NCBI RefSeq assembly: GCF_001651875.1 | Contig: NZ_LNQB01000066.1 | Coordinates: forward strand, 1-64,000 | DNA from: Sinorhizobium saheli | GTDB lineage: Bacteria > Pseudomonadota > Alphaproteobacteria > Rhizobiales > Rhizobiaceae | Direction of reading: 5' to 3' | DNA length: 64,000 bases | Shown here: one piece after another, positions 18,307-26,625 of the stretch | Layout of the letters: the number at the start of each line of letters is the position of its first letter | Position numbering within the stretch: position 1 is the first letter of the stretch | The notes under the pieces: generated by a model | Database searches by the model: none | What the model was told of the DNA's origin: nothing | What the model saw: the letters and a program-made list of their open reading frames with translations, nothing else | Program-made: the position numbers and the translations under genes

Positions 18307-18846
18307 CTACTTGAAGGCCTCGCCCGGATAGGCGCCCCAGATCTCGCCCTGGGCGATCCAGCCTTCCACCCCTTGTGTCTCGGCATGGCACCAGTCGCCG
18401 TTGCATTCGCCGACATGGAGCAGCACGCCCGGTTCCATCCGCGCGACGATCGGCGCCGTCGCCTGCGGATCGCGGCGCATGTTGACGAAAATGCCCTCGC
18501 CCTTGCCGCGCATCCATGGGGCGGCGAGCGCCGTGCGGTCGCCGGAGAGAAGCGCCTGGTTGACCCAGCCTTCCGTGCCGTCGGCGTCGCGGATCCGCCG
18601 CCAATTGTCGTATTCCTGGATGATCTCGACCGGGACGCCGGACTTGAGATAGCGGAAGGCCACCGCATAATCGAGGCTCGGGCCGATTCGCAGGTTGACG
18701 CTCCGCGACTTCAGGCTGACGAAGCGGGGCAGCGGCAGGCCGCTCGGCCCCTTGGCCGCCTGGGCATGGGCGGCGGAGGTCATCACCGCCGTTCCGAGGA
18801 AGGCGGCCAGCAACAATGCAGAGGCTTTGGAAATGATGTGACGCAT
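18307..18846 (-). CDS. Secreted protein with two bacterial SH3-like domains
   Basis: This 179-residue protein has a signal peptide ending in SAAHA (cleavage near residue 28). Two SH3-like repeats follow: SVNLRIGPSLDYAVAFRYLKSGVPVEII with WVNQALLSG, and FVNMRRDPQATAPIVARMEPGVLLHV with WIAQGEIWG. This matches the DUF1058/SH3_4 periplasmic family, thought to bind cell-wall or protein ligands. The upstream open frame has no signal-peptide character, so the ATG at 18846 is preferred. It diverges from the hydroxyacid dehydrogenase gene across a 248-bp gap. Confidence 0.88.
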   Translation of the reverse strand: MRHIISKASALLLAAFLGTAVMTSAAHAQAAKGPSGLPLPRFVSLKSRSVNLRIGPSLDYAVAFRYLKSGVPVEIIQEYDNWRRIRDADGTEGWVNQALLSGDRTALAAPWMRGKGEGIFVNMRRDPQATAPIVARMEPGVLLHVGECNGDWCHAETQGVEGWIAQGEIWGAYPGEAFK

Positions 18847-19094
18847 GACGAAGCCCGTTTTCCGTTCGTAAGCAAGGCTTTGCGGTAAGCCGGGAGCGGC
18901 ATGAGGACAAGTGTCTGCGGCTTCCGCCCGCATCCGCTCCGGCCTCCTGGTCAGCCGCGCCGCGCCGCAAATCCTTGACCCCGGACAGCGACTTTCAATT
19001 GTCTTCCCCACCGGGTCTGGTAGAAAATGCGGCTATAGGGAGAAACTATCGCCCAACTTGGTTAAGGACCCGTCAACGAGGGCCGTTCACAGGC

Positions 19095-20099
19095 ATGACA
19101 AGCAAGAAGAAACCAACGGTCTACATCACCCGGAAGCTGCCGGATGTGGTCGAAACCAGGATGCGCGAGCTCTTCGACGCGGAACTGAACATCGACGACA
19201 CGCCGCGCAGCCAGCCGGAACTCGTCGCCGCGGTCAAGCGGGCCGACGTGCTCGTGCCGACGGTGACGGACCGGATCGACGCCGCGCTGATCGAGCAGGC
19301 GGGGCCGCAGCTGAAGCTCATTGCGGCCTTCTCCAACGGCGTCGACAACATCGACGTCGATGCGGCCGCCCGCAAGGGCATCACCGTCACCAACACGCCG
19401 AACGTGCTGACGGAGGACACCGCCGACATGACCATGGCGCTGATTCTCGCCGTGCCGCGCCGGCTCGCAGAGGGTGCGCAGGTGCTGACCGACCGCAAGG
19501 GCGAATGGGCCGGCTGGTCGCCGACCTGGATGCTCGGACGGCGCATCGCGGGAAAACGGATAGGCATCGTCGGCATGGGGCGGATCGGCACGGCCGTGGC
19601 GCGCCGGGCCAAGGCCTTCGGCCTCTCCATCCATTATCACAACCGCCATCGCGTCAAACCCGAGACCGAGGAAATGCTGGAGGCGACCTATTGGGACAGC
19701 CTCGACCAGATGCTCGCCCGCGTCGACATCGTTTCCGTCAACTGCCCGTCGACGCCGGCGACCTATCATCTGATCTCCGCCCGGCGGCTGGCGCTGATGC
19801 GTCCCGACAGCTACATCGTCAACACCGCACGCGGCGACGTCATCGACGAGGCCGCACTGATCAAATGCCTGCGGGAGGGCAAGATCGCCGGCGCCGGCCT
19901 CGACGTCTTCGAGAACGAGCCGGCCGTCAACCCGAAGCTGATCAAGCTCGCCAACGAGGGCAAGGTCGTGCTCCTGCCGCACATGAGCTCGGCGACGCTC
20001 GAAGGCCGCATCGACATGGGCGAGAAGGTGGTGATCAACATCCGCACCTTCTTCGACGGCCACCGCCCGCCCGACCGGGTGCTGCCGGGGCGGGATTAG
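19095..20099 (+). CDS. 2-hydroxyacid dehydrogenase (glyoxylate reductase / D-glycerate dehydrogenase type)
   Basis: This 334-residue NAD(P)-dependent dehydrogenase has GMGRIG at about 160-165 and the catalytic set Arg (NTARGD), Glu (DVFENEP) and His (LPHMSSAT). The early TVTDRID and FSNGVDNIDV motifs place it in the GyaR-like glyoxylate reductase group, distinct from the GhrA-like enzyme at the left end of the window. It lies divergently from the SH3 gene, and the ATG was chosen over an open upstream extension lacking family similarity. Physiological direction and cofactor are inferred only. Confidence 0.88.
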   Translation: MTSKKKPTVYITRKLPDVVETRMRELFDAELNIDDTPRSQPELVAAVKRADVLVPTVTDRIDAALIEQAGPQLKLIAAFSNGVDNIDVDAAARKGITVTNTPNVLTEDTADMTMALILAVPRRLAEGAQVLTDRKGEWAGWSPTWMLGRRIAGKRIGIVGMGRIGTAVARRAKAFGLSIHYHNRHRVKPETEEMLEATYWDSLDQMLARVDIVSVNCPSTPATYHLISARRLALMRPDSYIVNTARGDVIDEAALIKCLREGKIAGAGLDVFENEPAVNPKLIKLANEGKVVLLPHMSSATLEGRIDMGEKVVINIRTFFDGHRPPDRVLPGRD

Positions 20100-20127
20100 C
20101 AATCGGGGGAGCATTGCTTTCGAAAGC

Positions 20128-20177
20128 CCTCCCCACCCCTCCCCCTTTTGAGGTTGGGAGGGGCCTTGGTGGGGAGG
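20128..20177. repeat. Degenerate CCCCTCCCC palindrome between convergent genes
   Basis: CCTCCCCACC (20128-20137) pairs perfectly with GGTGGGGAGG (20168-20177), and inner CCCCTCCC pairs with GGGAGGGG. It relates in sequence to the 13432-13586 element and likely ends transcription of both flanking genes. Confidence 0.6.
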
Positions 20178-20200
20178 CGTGAGGAAGGGGTCTCTCGCCG

Positions 20201-20668
20201 TCAGAGGACTTTCCGCATCTCGATCGAGGTCGCGCGCGTGAAGCCGGGATGGGCGGAGCGGCTGGTCTCGACGAAGCCCCATGCGGCGAAGGTGGCGTGG
20301 TTCTCGGTGAGCTCGATGCGCGTCTGCAGTCTCAGCGCCGGCAGCTTCAGTCGCCGCGCCGTCTCTTCGGCGGCGGCAAGGAGCGTGCGGCCGACGCCCT
20401 TGCCCTGGAAGCCGGAGGCGACGGCGAGCTTGCCGATATAGAGACAGTCCGGCTCTGGCTTGCAGAAGACGCAGCCGAGCAGGTCGTCCTCGGCGAGGAC
20501 GGCGAAAGCGACTTCGTCCTGCACCTTCTGCCGCAGCGACGCGACGGTCAGCGCATGCGCCGAGGAGGGCGGATCGATCCGGCCGTCCATATAGGCGAAG
20601 GACGAGCGGATGAGCGTGAGAAGCTCTTCGTAGCGCTCGAAACGGCCGTCGATGCGTATGGTCTCCAT
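20201..20668 (-). CDS. GNAT-family N-acetyltransferase
   Basis: This 155-residue protein has the GNAT acetyl-CoA site: a central strand with YIGKLAVASGFQGKGVGRTLLAAAEE, where Q/R-x-x-G-x-G/A is FQGKGVG. The C-terminal ELTENHATFAAWGFVETSR is also typical of the fold. The acceptor is unknown. It lies 8 bp after the moeB-like gene stop, in the same direction, so it is probably in an operon with recF and moeB. Confidence 0.87.
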   Translation of the reverse strand: METIRIDGRFERYEELLTLIRSSFAYMDGRIDPPSSAHALTVASLRQKVQDEVAFAVLAEDDLLGCVFCKPEPDCLYIGKLAVASGFQGKGVGRTLLAAAEETARRLKLPALRLQTRIELTENHATFAAWGFVETSRSAHPGFTRATSIEMRKVL

Positions 20669-20676
20669 GGGTACCC

Positions 20677-21441
20677 TCAGCGGTTGCCGCGCCGGTAGCG
20701 GATCGTGTTGAACTGGCAGGTGAGCGCGTCGTAGAGCAGCAGGCGGCCGACGAGCGGCTCGCCGATGCCGGTGACGAGCTTGATCGCCTCCATCGCCTGC
20801 AGCGTGCCGATGACGCCGGTGAGCGCACCGATGATGCCGGCTTCGGCGCAGCTCGGGACGGCGCCGGGCGGGGGCGGCGAGGGAAAGAGGTCGCGGTAGG
20901 AGGGGTTGGGATGTCCCTCGGCATCGGTCTCGTAGGGCTTCAACACGGTGAGCGATCCGTCGAAGCGGCCGACGGCGCCGGTGACGAGCGGAACCGCAGC
21001 GGTCTCGGCCGTGTCGGCCGCGAGATAGCGCGTCTCGAAATTGTCCGAGCCGTCGACGACGAGGTCGTAGGCCTTGAAGATCGCCTCGGCATTGTCGGCT
21101 CCGAGCCTCACCGCATGGGTCACCACCTGCACATGCGGATTGAGGGCGTCGATGGCGGCAGCCGCGCTCTCCACCTTCGGCCGGCCGATATCCCGGGTGG
21201 CGTGGATGACCTGGCGCTGCAGGTTCGACAGCGAGACGGTATCGTCGTCGACGATGCCGAGCGTGCCAACGCCGGCGGCGGCGAGATATTGAAGCGCCGG
21301 CGCGCCGAGGCCGCCGGCGCCGATGACGAGCACGCGCGCGGCCTTGAGCCTCTGCTGCCCGGGGCCGCCGATTTCCGGCAGCACGATGTGGCGCGCATAG
21401 CGCGCGATTTCGTCAGCGGCGAGGGGGGCAGCGGTCGTCAT
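20677..21441 (-). CDS. moeB: MoeB/ThiF/HesA-family adenylyltransferase
   Basis: This 254-residue E1-like protein adenylates the C-terminus of a ubiquitin-like sulfur carrier (MoaD or ThiS) in molybdopterin or thiamine synthesis. The ATP motif GAGGLGAPALQYLAAAGVG begins at residue 41, and the DDTVSLSNLQRQ and DGSDNFETRYLAAD segments follow. The CxxC pairs that bind zinc in E. coli MoeB are absent; only PSCAEAG and TCQF cysteines remain. There is no rhodanese domain. The start at 21441 replaces a basic 19-residue upstream extension overlapping recF. Assignment to MoeB rather than ThiF is by general likeness. Confidence 0.85.
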   Translation of the reverse strand: MTTAAPLAADEIARYARHIVLPEIGGPGQQRLKAARVLVIGAGGLGAPALQYLAAAGVGTLGIVDDDTVSLSNLQRQVIHATRDIGRPKVESAAAAIDALNPHVQVVTHAVRLGADNAEAIFKAYDLVVDGSDNFETRYLAADTAETAAVPLVTGAVGRFDGSLTVLKPYETDAEGHPNPSYRDLFPSPPPPGAVPSCAEAGIIGALTGVIGTLQAMEAIKLVTGIGEPLVGRLLLYDALTCQFNTIRYRRGNR

Positions 21442-21494
21442 CGGCGTCTCCGTCTGTTCTTTGCGGCTCCGCGAAGCGAGGCGCAAGCGGGATG

Positions 21495-22619
21495 TCACCC
21501 CGAAACGCAGCCGTTTGCAACGGTCAGGTAATGTCCGCGCTCGCCGAGCGCGTCGAACATCGCCCGGTCGGTTCCGGTCATGAAGGCCTGTCCGCCGAGC
21601 GCGTCGACGAGGTCGAAGAGGGCGGCGCGCCGCCCCTGGTCGAGATGGGCGGCGATTTCGTCGAGGAGCAGCACCGGCGCGTGGCCGGTCATGTCGCCGA
21701 CGAGCCGGGCATGGGCGAGCACGAGGCCGACGAGCAGCGCCTTCTGTTCGCCGGTCGAGCAGCGCTCGGCTTCCATGTCCTTCTCCCGGTGGCGGATCAG
21801 GAGGTCGCTGCGGTGCGGCCCGTCGAGCGTGCGGCCGGCGGCGGCGTCGCGGGCGCGGCCTTCGGCGAGCATGGCGAGGTAACGCTCCTCGAGGTCGTAG
21901 GCCGGCAGGCCCGGGCAGTCGTCGAGGAAGCCGGCGATCGACAGGCGGGCGGACGGAAATGTCCCGTCGCCCTGGCTTCGTTCCACCAACGCCGTGAGCA
22001 GGCCGAGCATTTCCTGGCGGGCGAGCGCCATCGACACGCCGAGCCCGGCCATTTCGCGCTCGATCGCCGAGAGCCAGGCGGGATCGGGCCGAAAGTCGGA
22101 TAGCAGCCGGTTGCGGCTGCGCATGGCGCGGTCGAATTCGCCGGCGCGCCGGCCGTGTTCGGGATCGAGCGAGAGCACCAGCCGGTCGAGAAAGCGCCGG
22201 CGGTCGGCGGAAGGACCGGTGAAGAGCCCGTCCATCGCCGGCGTCAGCCAGAGCACCCTGAGGTGGTCGGTCAACTCGTCGACGGTGCGCGCCGGCGTGC
22301 CGTTGAGCCTCAGCCGGCGCGATTGGCCCTCCTCCGTCCCTTGCGTTCCCGTGCCGATCTCCACCGGACCTTCCATGCCGTCGACGACGGCAAAGACGGA
22401 AAAGCCGTCCGCGGCGCCGACGCGGGCGACATCCGCATAGGCGGCGCGCCGCAGGCCGCGGCCTGGCGAGAGGAAGGAGACCGCCTCCATCAGGTTGGTC
22501 TTGCCCGCGCCGTTCTCGCCGGTCAGCACCACATGGCGCTGGTCAAGCTCGAGCGAAAGCGCCGCGTAATTGCGGAAATCATTGAGTTTCAGCCGGGTGA
22601 GAAAGACCTTGTGGGGCAT
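21495..22619 (-). CDS. recF: DNA replication and repair protein RecF
   Basis: RecF is an SMC-like ATPase that loads RecA at single-strand gaps together with RecOR. The 374 residues show Walker A GENGAGKT at 34-41, the signature region STGEQKALL and Walker B LLLDEIAAHLD near the C-terminus. The MPHKVFLTRLKLNDFRNY opening is the standard RecF N-terminus. An open frame continues 59 codons upstream through a palindromic repeat and is rejected. It probably forms an operon with the moeB-like gene (53 bp apart) and the GNAT gene. Confidence 0.95.
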   Translation of the reverse strand: MPHKVFLTRLKLNDFRNYAALSLELDQRHVVLTGENGAGKTNLMEAVSFLSPGRGLRRAAYADVARVGAADGFSVFAVVDGMEGPVEIGTGTQGTEEGQSRRLRLNGTPARTVDELTDHLRVLWLTPAMDGLFTGPSADRRRFLDRLVLSLDPEHGRRAGEFDRAMRSRNRLLSDFRPDPAWLSAIEREMAGLGVSMALARQEMLGLLTALVERSQGDGTFPSARLSIAGFLDDCPGLPAYDLEERYLAMLAEGRARDAAAGRTLDGPHRSDLLIRHREKDMEAERCSTGEQKALLVGLVLAHARLVGDMTGHAPVLLLDEIAAHLDQGRRAALFDLVDALGGQAFMTGTDRAMFDALGERGHYLTVANGCVSG

Positions 22620-22973
22620 TGCGGGTCCGAATTCGACGTTGCTGTCAGGTAGGACGAAAGCCGGGCCAAGGCAAGGCGAAACGGTCGTTCCGATCCGGTG
22701 GGCCGATCGGTCGCGACAAGGCTCTCGCCCCCTCATCCGCCTGCCGGCACCTTCTCCCCGCAGGCGGGGCGAAGGGATGAGCGGCACGCTTCCCAATCCT
22801 CACTCGCCGTCTTTGCGGGCAGAGCGCCAGTCCTTCGGGCCGCGTCCCCTTCTTCACTTCGCGCCCGCCGAATCCTTTGTGGGAAAGCTTTCATTTTCCG
22901 CCGCATCGGAACTTTCCCCGGGCGCGCAAGTACAATAAGACAACGGCGTGACAATCGACAGCTGGATGGATCG
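22620..22973. promoter_or_regulatory. Divergent intergenic region, recF / phosphate transporter
   Basis: This 354-bp gap holds the divergent promoters of recF and the DUF47-pit operon. It also holds a partial RIME-like repeat at about 22729-22780 (CTTCTCCCCGCAGGCGGGG core). A TACAAT sequence about 40 bp before the DUF47 start may be a -10 box. I see no convincing Pho box, although the S. meliloti orfA-pit operon is known to be repressed by PhoB. Confidence 0.4.
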
Positions 22974-23621
22974 ATGATGTTTGGCCTGTTTCGCAAGCTC
23001 CTCCCGCGCGAGGACCGGTTCTTCGATCTTTTCGCCGAGCACTCGCGTGTCGTCATGGGCGCGGCGGAGGCGTTGAATGCGCTGCTGGCGGGCGGGCCCG
23101 ACATCGAAAGCCATTGCGATCGCATCGTCGCGCTCGAAAACGAGGCGGACGAAATCACCCGCGAGGTGCTGCTGGCCGTGCGCCGCAGCTTCATCACTCC
23201 CTTCGACCGGAGCAACATCAAGGATCTCATCCAGTCGATGGACGATGCGATCGACATGATGCACAAGACGGTGAAGACCATCCGGCTCTACGAGCAGAAG
23301 ACGTTCGATCCCGGCATGCGCGAAATGGGAGCCGCCGTTGTCGAGGCCGCCCATCTCATCGCCGAGGCCATTCCCCTCCTCAACTGGATCGGCGCCAACG
23401 CCCATCGCCTGAGCGCCATCGGCGAGGAGGTGACGCGCGTCGAGGGCCGGTCCGACGAATTGCACGACCAGGGGCTCAAGGATCTGTTCCAGCGCTACGG
23501 CGCGAGCGATCCCATGGCCTATATGATCGGCCGGGAAATCTACGGCGAGCTCGAGAAGGTCGTCGATCGCTTCGAGGATGTGGCAAACGAAATCAGCGGC
23601 ATCGTGATCGAGAACGTCTGA
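22974..23621 (+). CDS. DUF47/PhoU-like accessory protein of the Pit phosphate transporter
   Basis: This 215-residue all-alpha protein of the DUF47 family resembles PhoU. Features are FDLFAEHSRVV, the IVALENEADEITREVL helix and the DRSNIKDLIQSMDDAIDMMHKT helix, with acidic metal-binding residues. The next gene, pit, begins on the last base of its stop codon (TGATG). In S. meliloti the equivalent pair, orfA-pit, is the low-affinity phosphate uptake system; this is recalled knowledge. The role is probably control of Pit activity. Two adjacent ATG codons (22974 and 22977) could serve as starts. Confidence 0.9.
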   Translation: MMFGLFRKLLPREDRFFDLFAEHSRVVMGAAEALNALLAGGPDIESHCDRIVALENEADEITREVLLAVRRSFITPFDRSNIKDLIQSMDDAIDMMHKTVKTIRLYEQKTFDPGMREMGAAVVEAAHLIAEAIPLLNWIGANAHRLSAIGEEVTRVEGRSDELHDQGLKDLFQRYGASDPMAYMIGREIYGELEKVVDRFEDVANEISGIVIENV

Positions 23622-24625
23622 TGGAAGCGACGCTCGCGTTCCCGCTGCTCCTGGGGCTGATCGTCATCGCCCTGTTCTTCGATTTCCTCAACGGACTGCA
23701 CGACGCGGCCAACTCGATCGCGACCATCGTGTCGACCCGGGTGCTGAGACCGCATTACGCGGTCTTCTGGGCGGCCTTCTTCAACTTCATCGCCTTTCTG
23801 TTCTTCGGGCTGCACGTGGCCGAAACGCTCGGCAAGGGCATCATCGACCCGGGCATCGTCACGCCCGAGGTCATCTTCGCCGCCCTCGTGGGCGCGATCG
23901 TCTGGAACATCGTCACCTGGCTCTTCGGGATTCCCTCGAGCTCCTCGCACGCGCTGGTCGGCGGCCTCGTCGGCGCCGGTCTCGCCAAGGCCGGCTTCAG
24001 CTCCATCGTCTGGAACGGCCTCCTGAAGACGGCCGGTGCGATCGTCATGTCGCCGGCGATCGGCTTCTTCCTGGCGCTGCTCCTGGTCCTCATCGTCTCC
24101 TGGCTGTTCGTGCGGCAGACGCCCTTCGCGGTCGACCGCACCTTCCGCATGCTGCAGTTCGTCTCCGCTTCGCTCTATTCGCTGGGCCATGGCGGCAACG
24201 ACGCGCAGAAGACGATGGGCATCATCGCCGTGCTGCTCTTCTCCCAGGGCTATCTCGGCTCGGAATTCTACGTGCCCTTCTGGGTGGTCATCACCTGCCA
24301 GGCGGCGATCGCGCTCGGGACGCTGTTCGGCGGCTGGCGCATCGTCCACACCATGGGCTCGAAGATCACCAAGCTCAATCCGATGCAGGGCTTCTGCGCC
24401 GAAACGGGCGGCGCCATCACGCTGTTCGCCGCCACCTGGCTCGGCATTCCGGTCTCGACCACCCATACGATCACCGGCGCGATCATCGGTGTCGGGTCGG
24501 CGCGCCGCGTCTCGGCGGTGCGCTGGGGCATCGCCGGCAACATCGTCGTCGCCTGGGTGATCACCATGCCGGCCGCGGCGCTGATCTCGGCTCTCAGCTA
24601 TTTCGCCATCGACCTGATCGGCTGA
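23621..24625 (+). CDS. pit: Low-affinity inorganic phosphate transporter Pit
   Basis: This 334-residue integral membrane protein has about ten hydrophobic helices and belongs to the PiT family, which imports metal-phosphate with protons or Na+. The two family signature repeats are FDFLNGLHDAANSIATIVSTR near the N-terminus and SLGHGGNDAQKTMG in the second half, joined by GIPSSSSHALVGGLVGAGL and GIPVSTTHTITGAIIGVG. The ATG overlaps the stop of the DUF47 gene by one base, so the two are translationally coupled. Confidence 0.96.
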   Translation: MEATLAFPLLLGLIVIALFFDFLNGLHDAANSIATIVSTRVLRPHYAVFWAAFFNFIAFLFFGLHVAETLGKGIIDPGIVTPEVIFAALVGAIVWNIVTWLFGIPSSSSHALVGGLVGAGLAKAGFSSIVWNGLLKTAGAIVMSPAIGFFLALLLVLIVSWLFVRQTPFAVDRTFRMLQFVSASLYSLGHGGNDAQKTMGIIAVLLFSQGYLGSEFYVPFWVVITCQAAIALGTLFGGWRIVHTMGSKITKLNPMQGFCAETGGAITLFAATWLGIPVSTTHTITGAIIGVGSARRVSAVRWGIAGNIVVAWVITMPAAALISALSYFAIDLIG

Positions 24626-24647
24626 GGTCCGGGAAGCAATTCAAAGT

Positions 24648-24692
24648 CTTACAGCGAGCTTGGCGCGTCCGATAAGACGCGCCGAGCTGTAG
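24648..24692. repeat. Two-hairpin rhizobial repeat, partial copy B1
   Basis: The perfect inner stem GGCGCGTC (24662-24669) pairs with GACGCGCC (24676-24683) around CGATAA. The outer ACAGC (24651-24655) pairs with GCTGT (24686-24690). This is the GC-hairpin module alone, directly after pit, where it may act as a 3' hairpin. Confidence 0.7.
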
Positions 24693-24744
24693 AAGGCGCG
24701 ACGCCGTTGGCATCGGCGGCGCCGGAGAGTATATTTCGTCCCCT

Positions 24745-24842
24745 GCTGCATGTCCCTCGGTCGACCTCGATTGAAGGACGAGACATGCAGCAAAGTGCTG
24801 CAGCGGCTTTTGCGCGCCCGAGGAGGACGCGCGGCGCGGCAG
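24745..24842. repeat. Two-hairpin rhizobial repeat, full copy B2
   Basis: GCTGCATGTC (24745-24754) pairs perfectly with GACATGCAGC (24782-24791). A second GC-rich hairpin with TGCGCG and CGCGCGGC arms follows. The module order is the reverse of the copy upstream of glk, so the elements are in opposite orientation. Confidence 0.7.
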
Positions 24843-24889
24843 TGGTCGCGTTCGCTGAAATCGACATCCATCGGATCTGGGAGGAGACG

Positions 24890-25525
24890 ATGACGGACGT
24901 CAAATGGACGATCAAGGGTCGCGAATTCATTCATTGCAATTGCGCCTATGGCTGCCCCTGCCAGTTCAATGCGCGCCCGACGCAGGGGCACTGCAGCGCA
25001 ATCGGCGTCGTCGAGATCGAGCAAGGGAACCATGGCGCCACGCGCCTCGACGGCTTGCGCTGCGCCATGATCGTGTCCTGGCCGGGTGCCATTCATGAGG
25101 GCAGGGGCGCTGTCGTGCCGATCATCGACGAGCGTGCCTCCGACGGCCAACGCGAGGCGCTGCTGCGCATCATGAGCGGTGAGGATACCGAACCCGGGGC
25201 GACGTTCTTCCAGGTGTTCGCGACGACCTTCGAGACCTTCCACGATCCGGTCTTCGCGCCGATCGATTTCGAGGTCGACATCGAGGGCCGGACGGCCCGC
25301 GTGAGCATACCGGGATGGATCGAGGCCCGCGGCGAGCCGATCCTCAATCCGGTGACGGGCGCCGTTCACCGCGCCCGGCTCAACCTTCCGGACGGCTTCG
25401 AATACGATCTCTGCGAGGTGGGCCGCGGCTGGGCCGACACGACCGGGCCGATCGCGCTTTCCCTGTCGGATTCGCATGCCCATTTCGCCCGGCTTCATAT
25501 GACCGAAAGCGGCGTGGTCCACTGA
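24890..25525 (+). CDS. DUF1326 protein
   Basis: This 211-residue protein opens with a cysteine-rich stretch, HCNCAYGCPCQFNARPTQGHC (about residues 15-35), whose four closely spaced cysteines could bind a metal or heme. The rest is a mixed alpha/beta domain ending in ALSLSDSHAHFARLHMTESGVVH. This matches the DUF1326 family, which has no firm function. The ribosome site GGGAGGAG precedes the ATG. The next gene, DUF2182, begins five bases after its stop; the two families are commonly paired. Confidence 0.88.
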   Translation: MTDVKWTIKGREFIHCNCAYGCPCQFNARPTQGHCSAIGVVEIEQGNHGATRLDGLRCAMIVSWPGAIHEGRGAVVPIIDERASDGQREALLRIMSGEDTEPGATFFQVFATTFETFHDPVFAPIDFEVDIEGRTARVSIPGWIEARGEPILNPVTGAVHRARLNLPDGFEYDLCEVGRGWADTTGPIALSLSDSHAHFARLHMTESGVVH

Positions 25526-25529
25526 CGCC

Positions 25530-26438
25530 GTGCCCGACACAATGACAGACGCAATGCCCGACACCGCGCTCGAAACCCTCCTGCGACGGGACCGCGCGAT
25601 CGTCGCGGCGTCGCTCGCCATGCTCGCCGCGCTCGCCTGGGCCTATATTCTCTGGCTGGCCGCCACGATGGACATGGGCGGCATGGCGATGCCCGAGCCC
25701 GGCATGGGTGCGGGCATGGACATGGACATGGACATGGACGACATGGGGAACATGGACATGTCGAACGGCCCGGCGACGCCGCTCGACACGCTTCTCGATG
25801 TCGCGCCGCGTCCCTGGACGGCCGTCGAGGCCGGCATCACCCTCACCATGTGGATCGTCATGATGGTCGGCATGATGCTGCCGTCGGCGACGCCGATGGT
25901 GCTGCTCTATGCCCGCGTCGGCCGCCAGAGCCGGAAGGAGGGGAAGCCCTTCGCCGCCACCGGCTTCTTTGCCGGCGGTTACCTGCTTGCCTGGGCTGGC
26001 TTCGCGGCGGCCGCGACGCTTGGGCAATGGCTGATGGAGGGCTCGCTGCTGACGCCGTCGCTCGCGAGCGCCAGCCGCGCCTTCAGCGGCCTCGTCCTGA
26101 CGCTCGCCGGGCTCTACCAGTGGACGCCGCTCAAGGATGCATGCCTCGGCCAATGCCAGGCGCCCGTCGTCTTCCTGCAACGCCATGGCGGCTTCCGCCG
26201 CGATCCGGCCGGAGCGGTGCGGCTCGGCCTGCGCCACGGTCTCTATTGCATCGGCTGCTGCTGGGCGCTGATGGCGCTGCTCTTCGTCGGCGGCATCATG
26301 AACGTGCTTTGGATCGCGGCGATCGCCATCTTCGTGATGGCGGAAAAGGTGCTGCCGGCCGGCCGCCTGCTTTCCCGTGCGGCAGGTGCCGCGCTCATCG
26401 CCGCAGGCATCTGGCAACTGGTCGCGGCGGCGGCTTGA
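25530..26438 (+). CDS. DUF2182 metal-associated membrane protein
   Basis: This protein of about 302 residues has five to six membrane helices and matches the DUF2182 family. Between helices 1 and 2 is a Met/Asp/Gly-rich segment (about residues 47-77) with repeated MDMDMD-type pairs, suggesting copper or another soft-metal ligand site exposed on the periplasmic side. Later motifs include WIVMMVGMMLPSATPMVLLYA, CLGQCQAP and YCIGCCWALM, with paired cysteines. A GTG start at 25530 is listed; ATG codons at 25542 and 25554 are possible. It is almost certainly co-transcribed with the DUF1326 gene. Confidence 0.85.
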   Translation: MPDTMTDAMPDTALETLLRRDRAIVAASLAMLAALAWAYILWLAATMDMGGMAMPEPGMGAGMDMDMDMDDMGNMDMSNGPATPLDTLLDVAPRPWTAVEAGITLTMWIVMMVGMMLPSATPMVLLYARVGRQSRKEGKPFAATGFFAGGYLLAWAGFAAAATLGQWLMEGSLLTPSLASASRAFSGLVLTLAGLYQWTPLKDACLGQCQAPVVFLQRHGGFRRDPAGAVRLGLRHGLYCIGCCWALMALLFVGGIMNVLWIAAIAIFVMAEKVLPAGRLLSRAAGAALIAAGIWQLVAAAA

Positions 26439-26478
26439 GAGCGTGCTGGTTCGGAATGTGCGCTTTTCAACGTATCTG

Positions 26479-26575
26479 CCCCTCGCCCGCTGCCGCGACC
26501 TTCTCCCCGCAGGCGGGGCGAAGGGGACTTGTGGCAGCGCCCCAGTCCCTCTCCTCGTCAGAACGGGAGAGGGTT
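26479..26575 (+). repeat. RIME-like mosaic palindromic repeat, copy 2
   Basis: The element has the CCTTCTCCCCGCAGGCGGGG core palindrome followed by GCGCCCCAGTCCC and a CGTCAGAACGGGAGAGGG end. It lies between the convergent DUF2182 and dnaJ genes. Confidence 0.72.
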
Positions 26576-26625
26576 AGTGGTCCTCGGCCTGAACCCGAGG
26601 AGAGGGGCAAAATTCAAGGACCACC

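Noticed and set aside
22950-22975. Pho box before the DUF47-pit operon
   Set aside because: TGTC-like repeats are 7 bp apart rather than the 11-bp period of a Pho box, and the AT spacer is missing.
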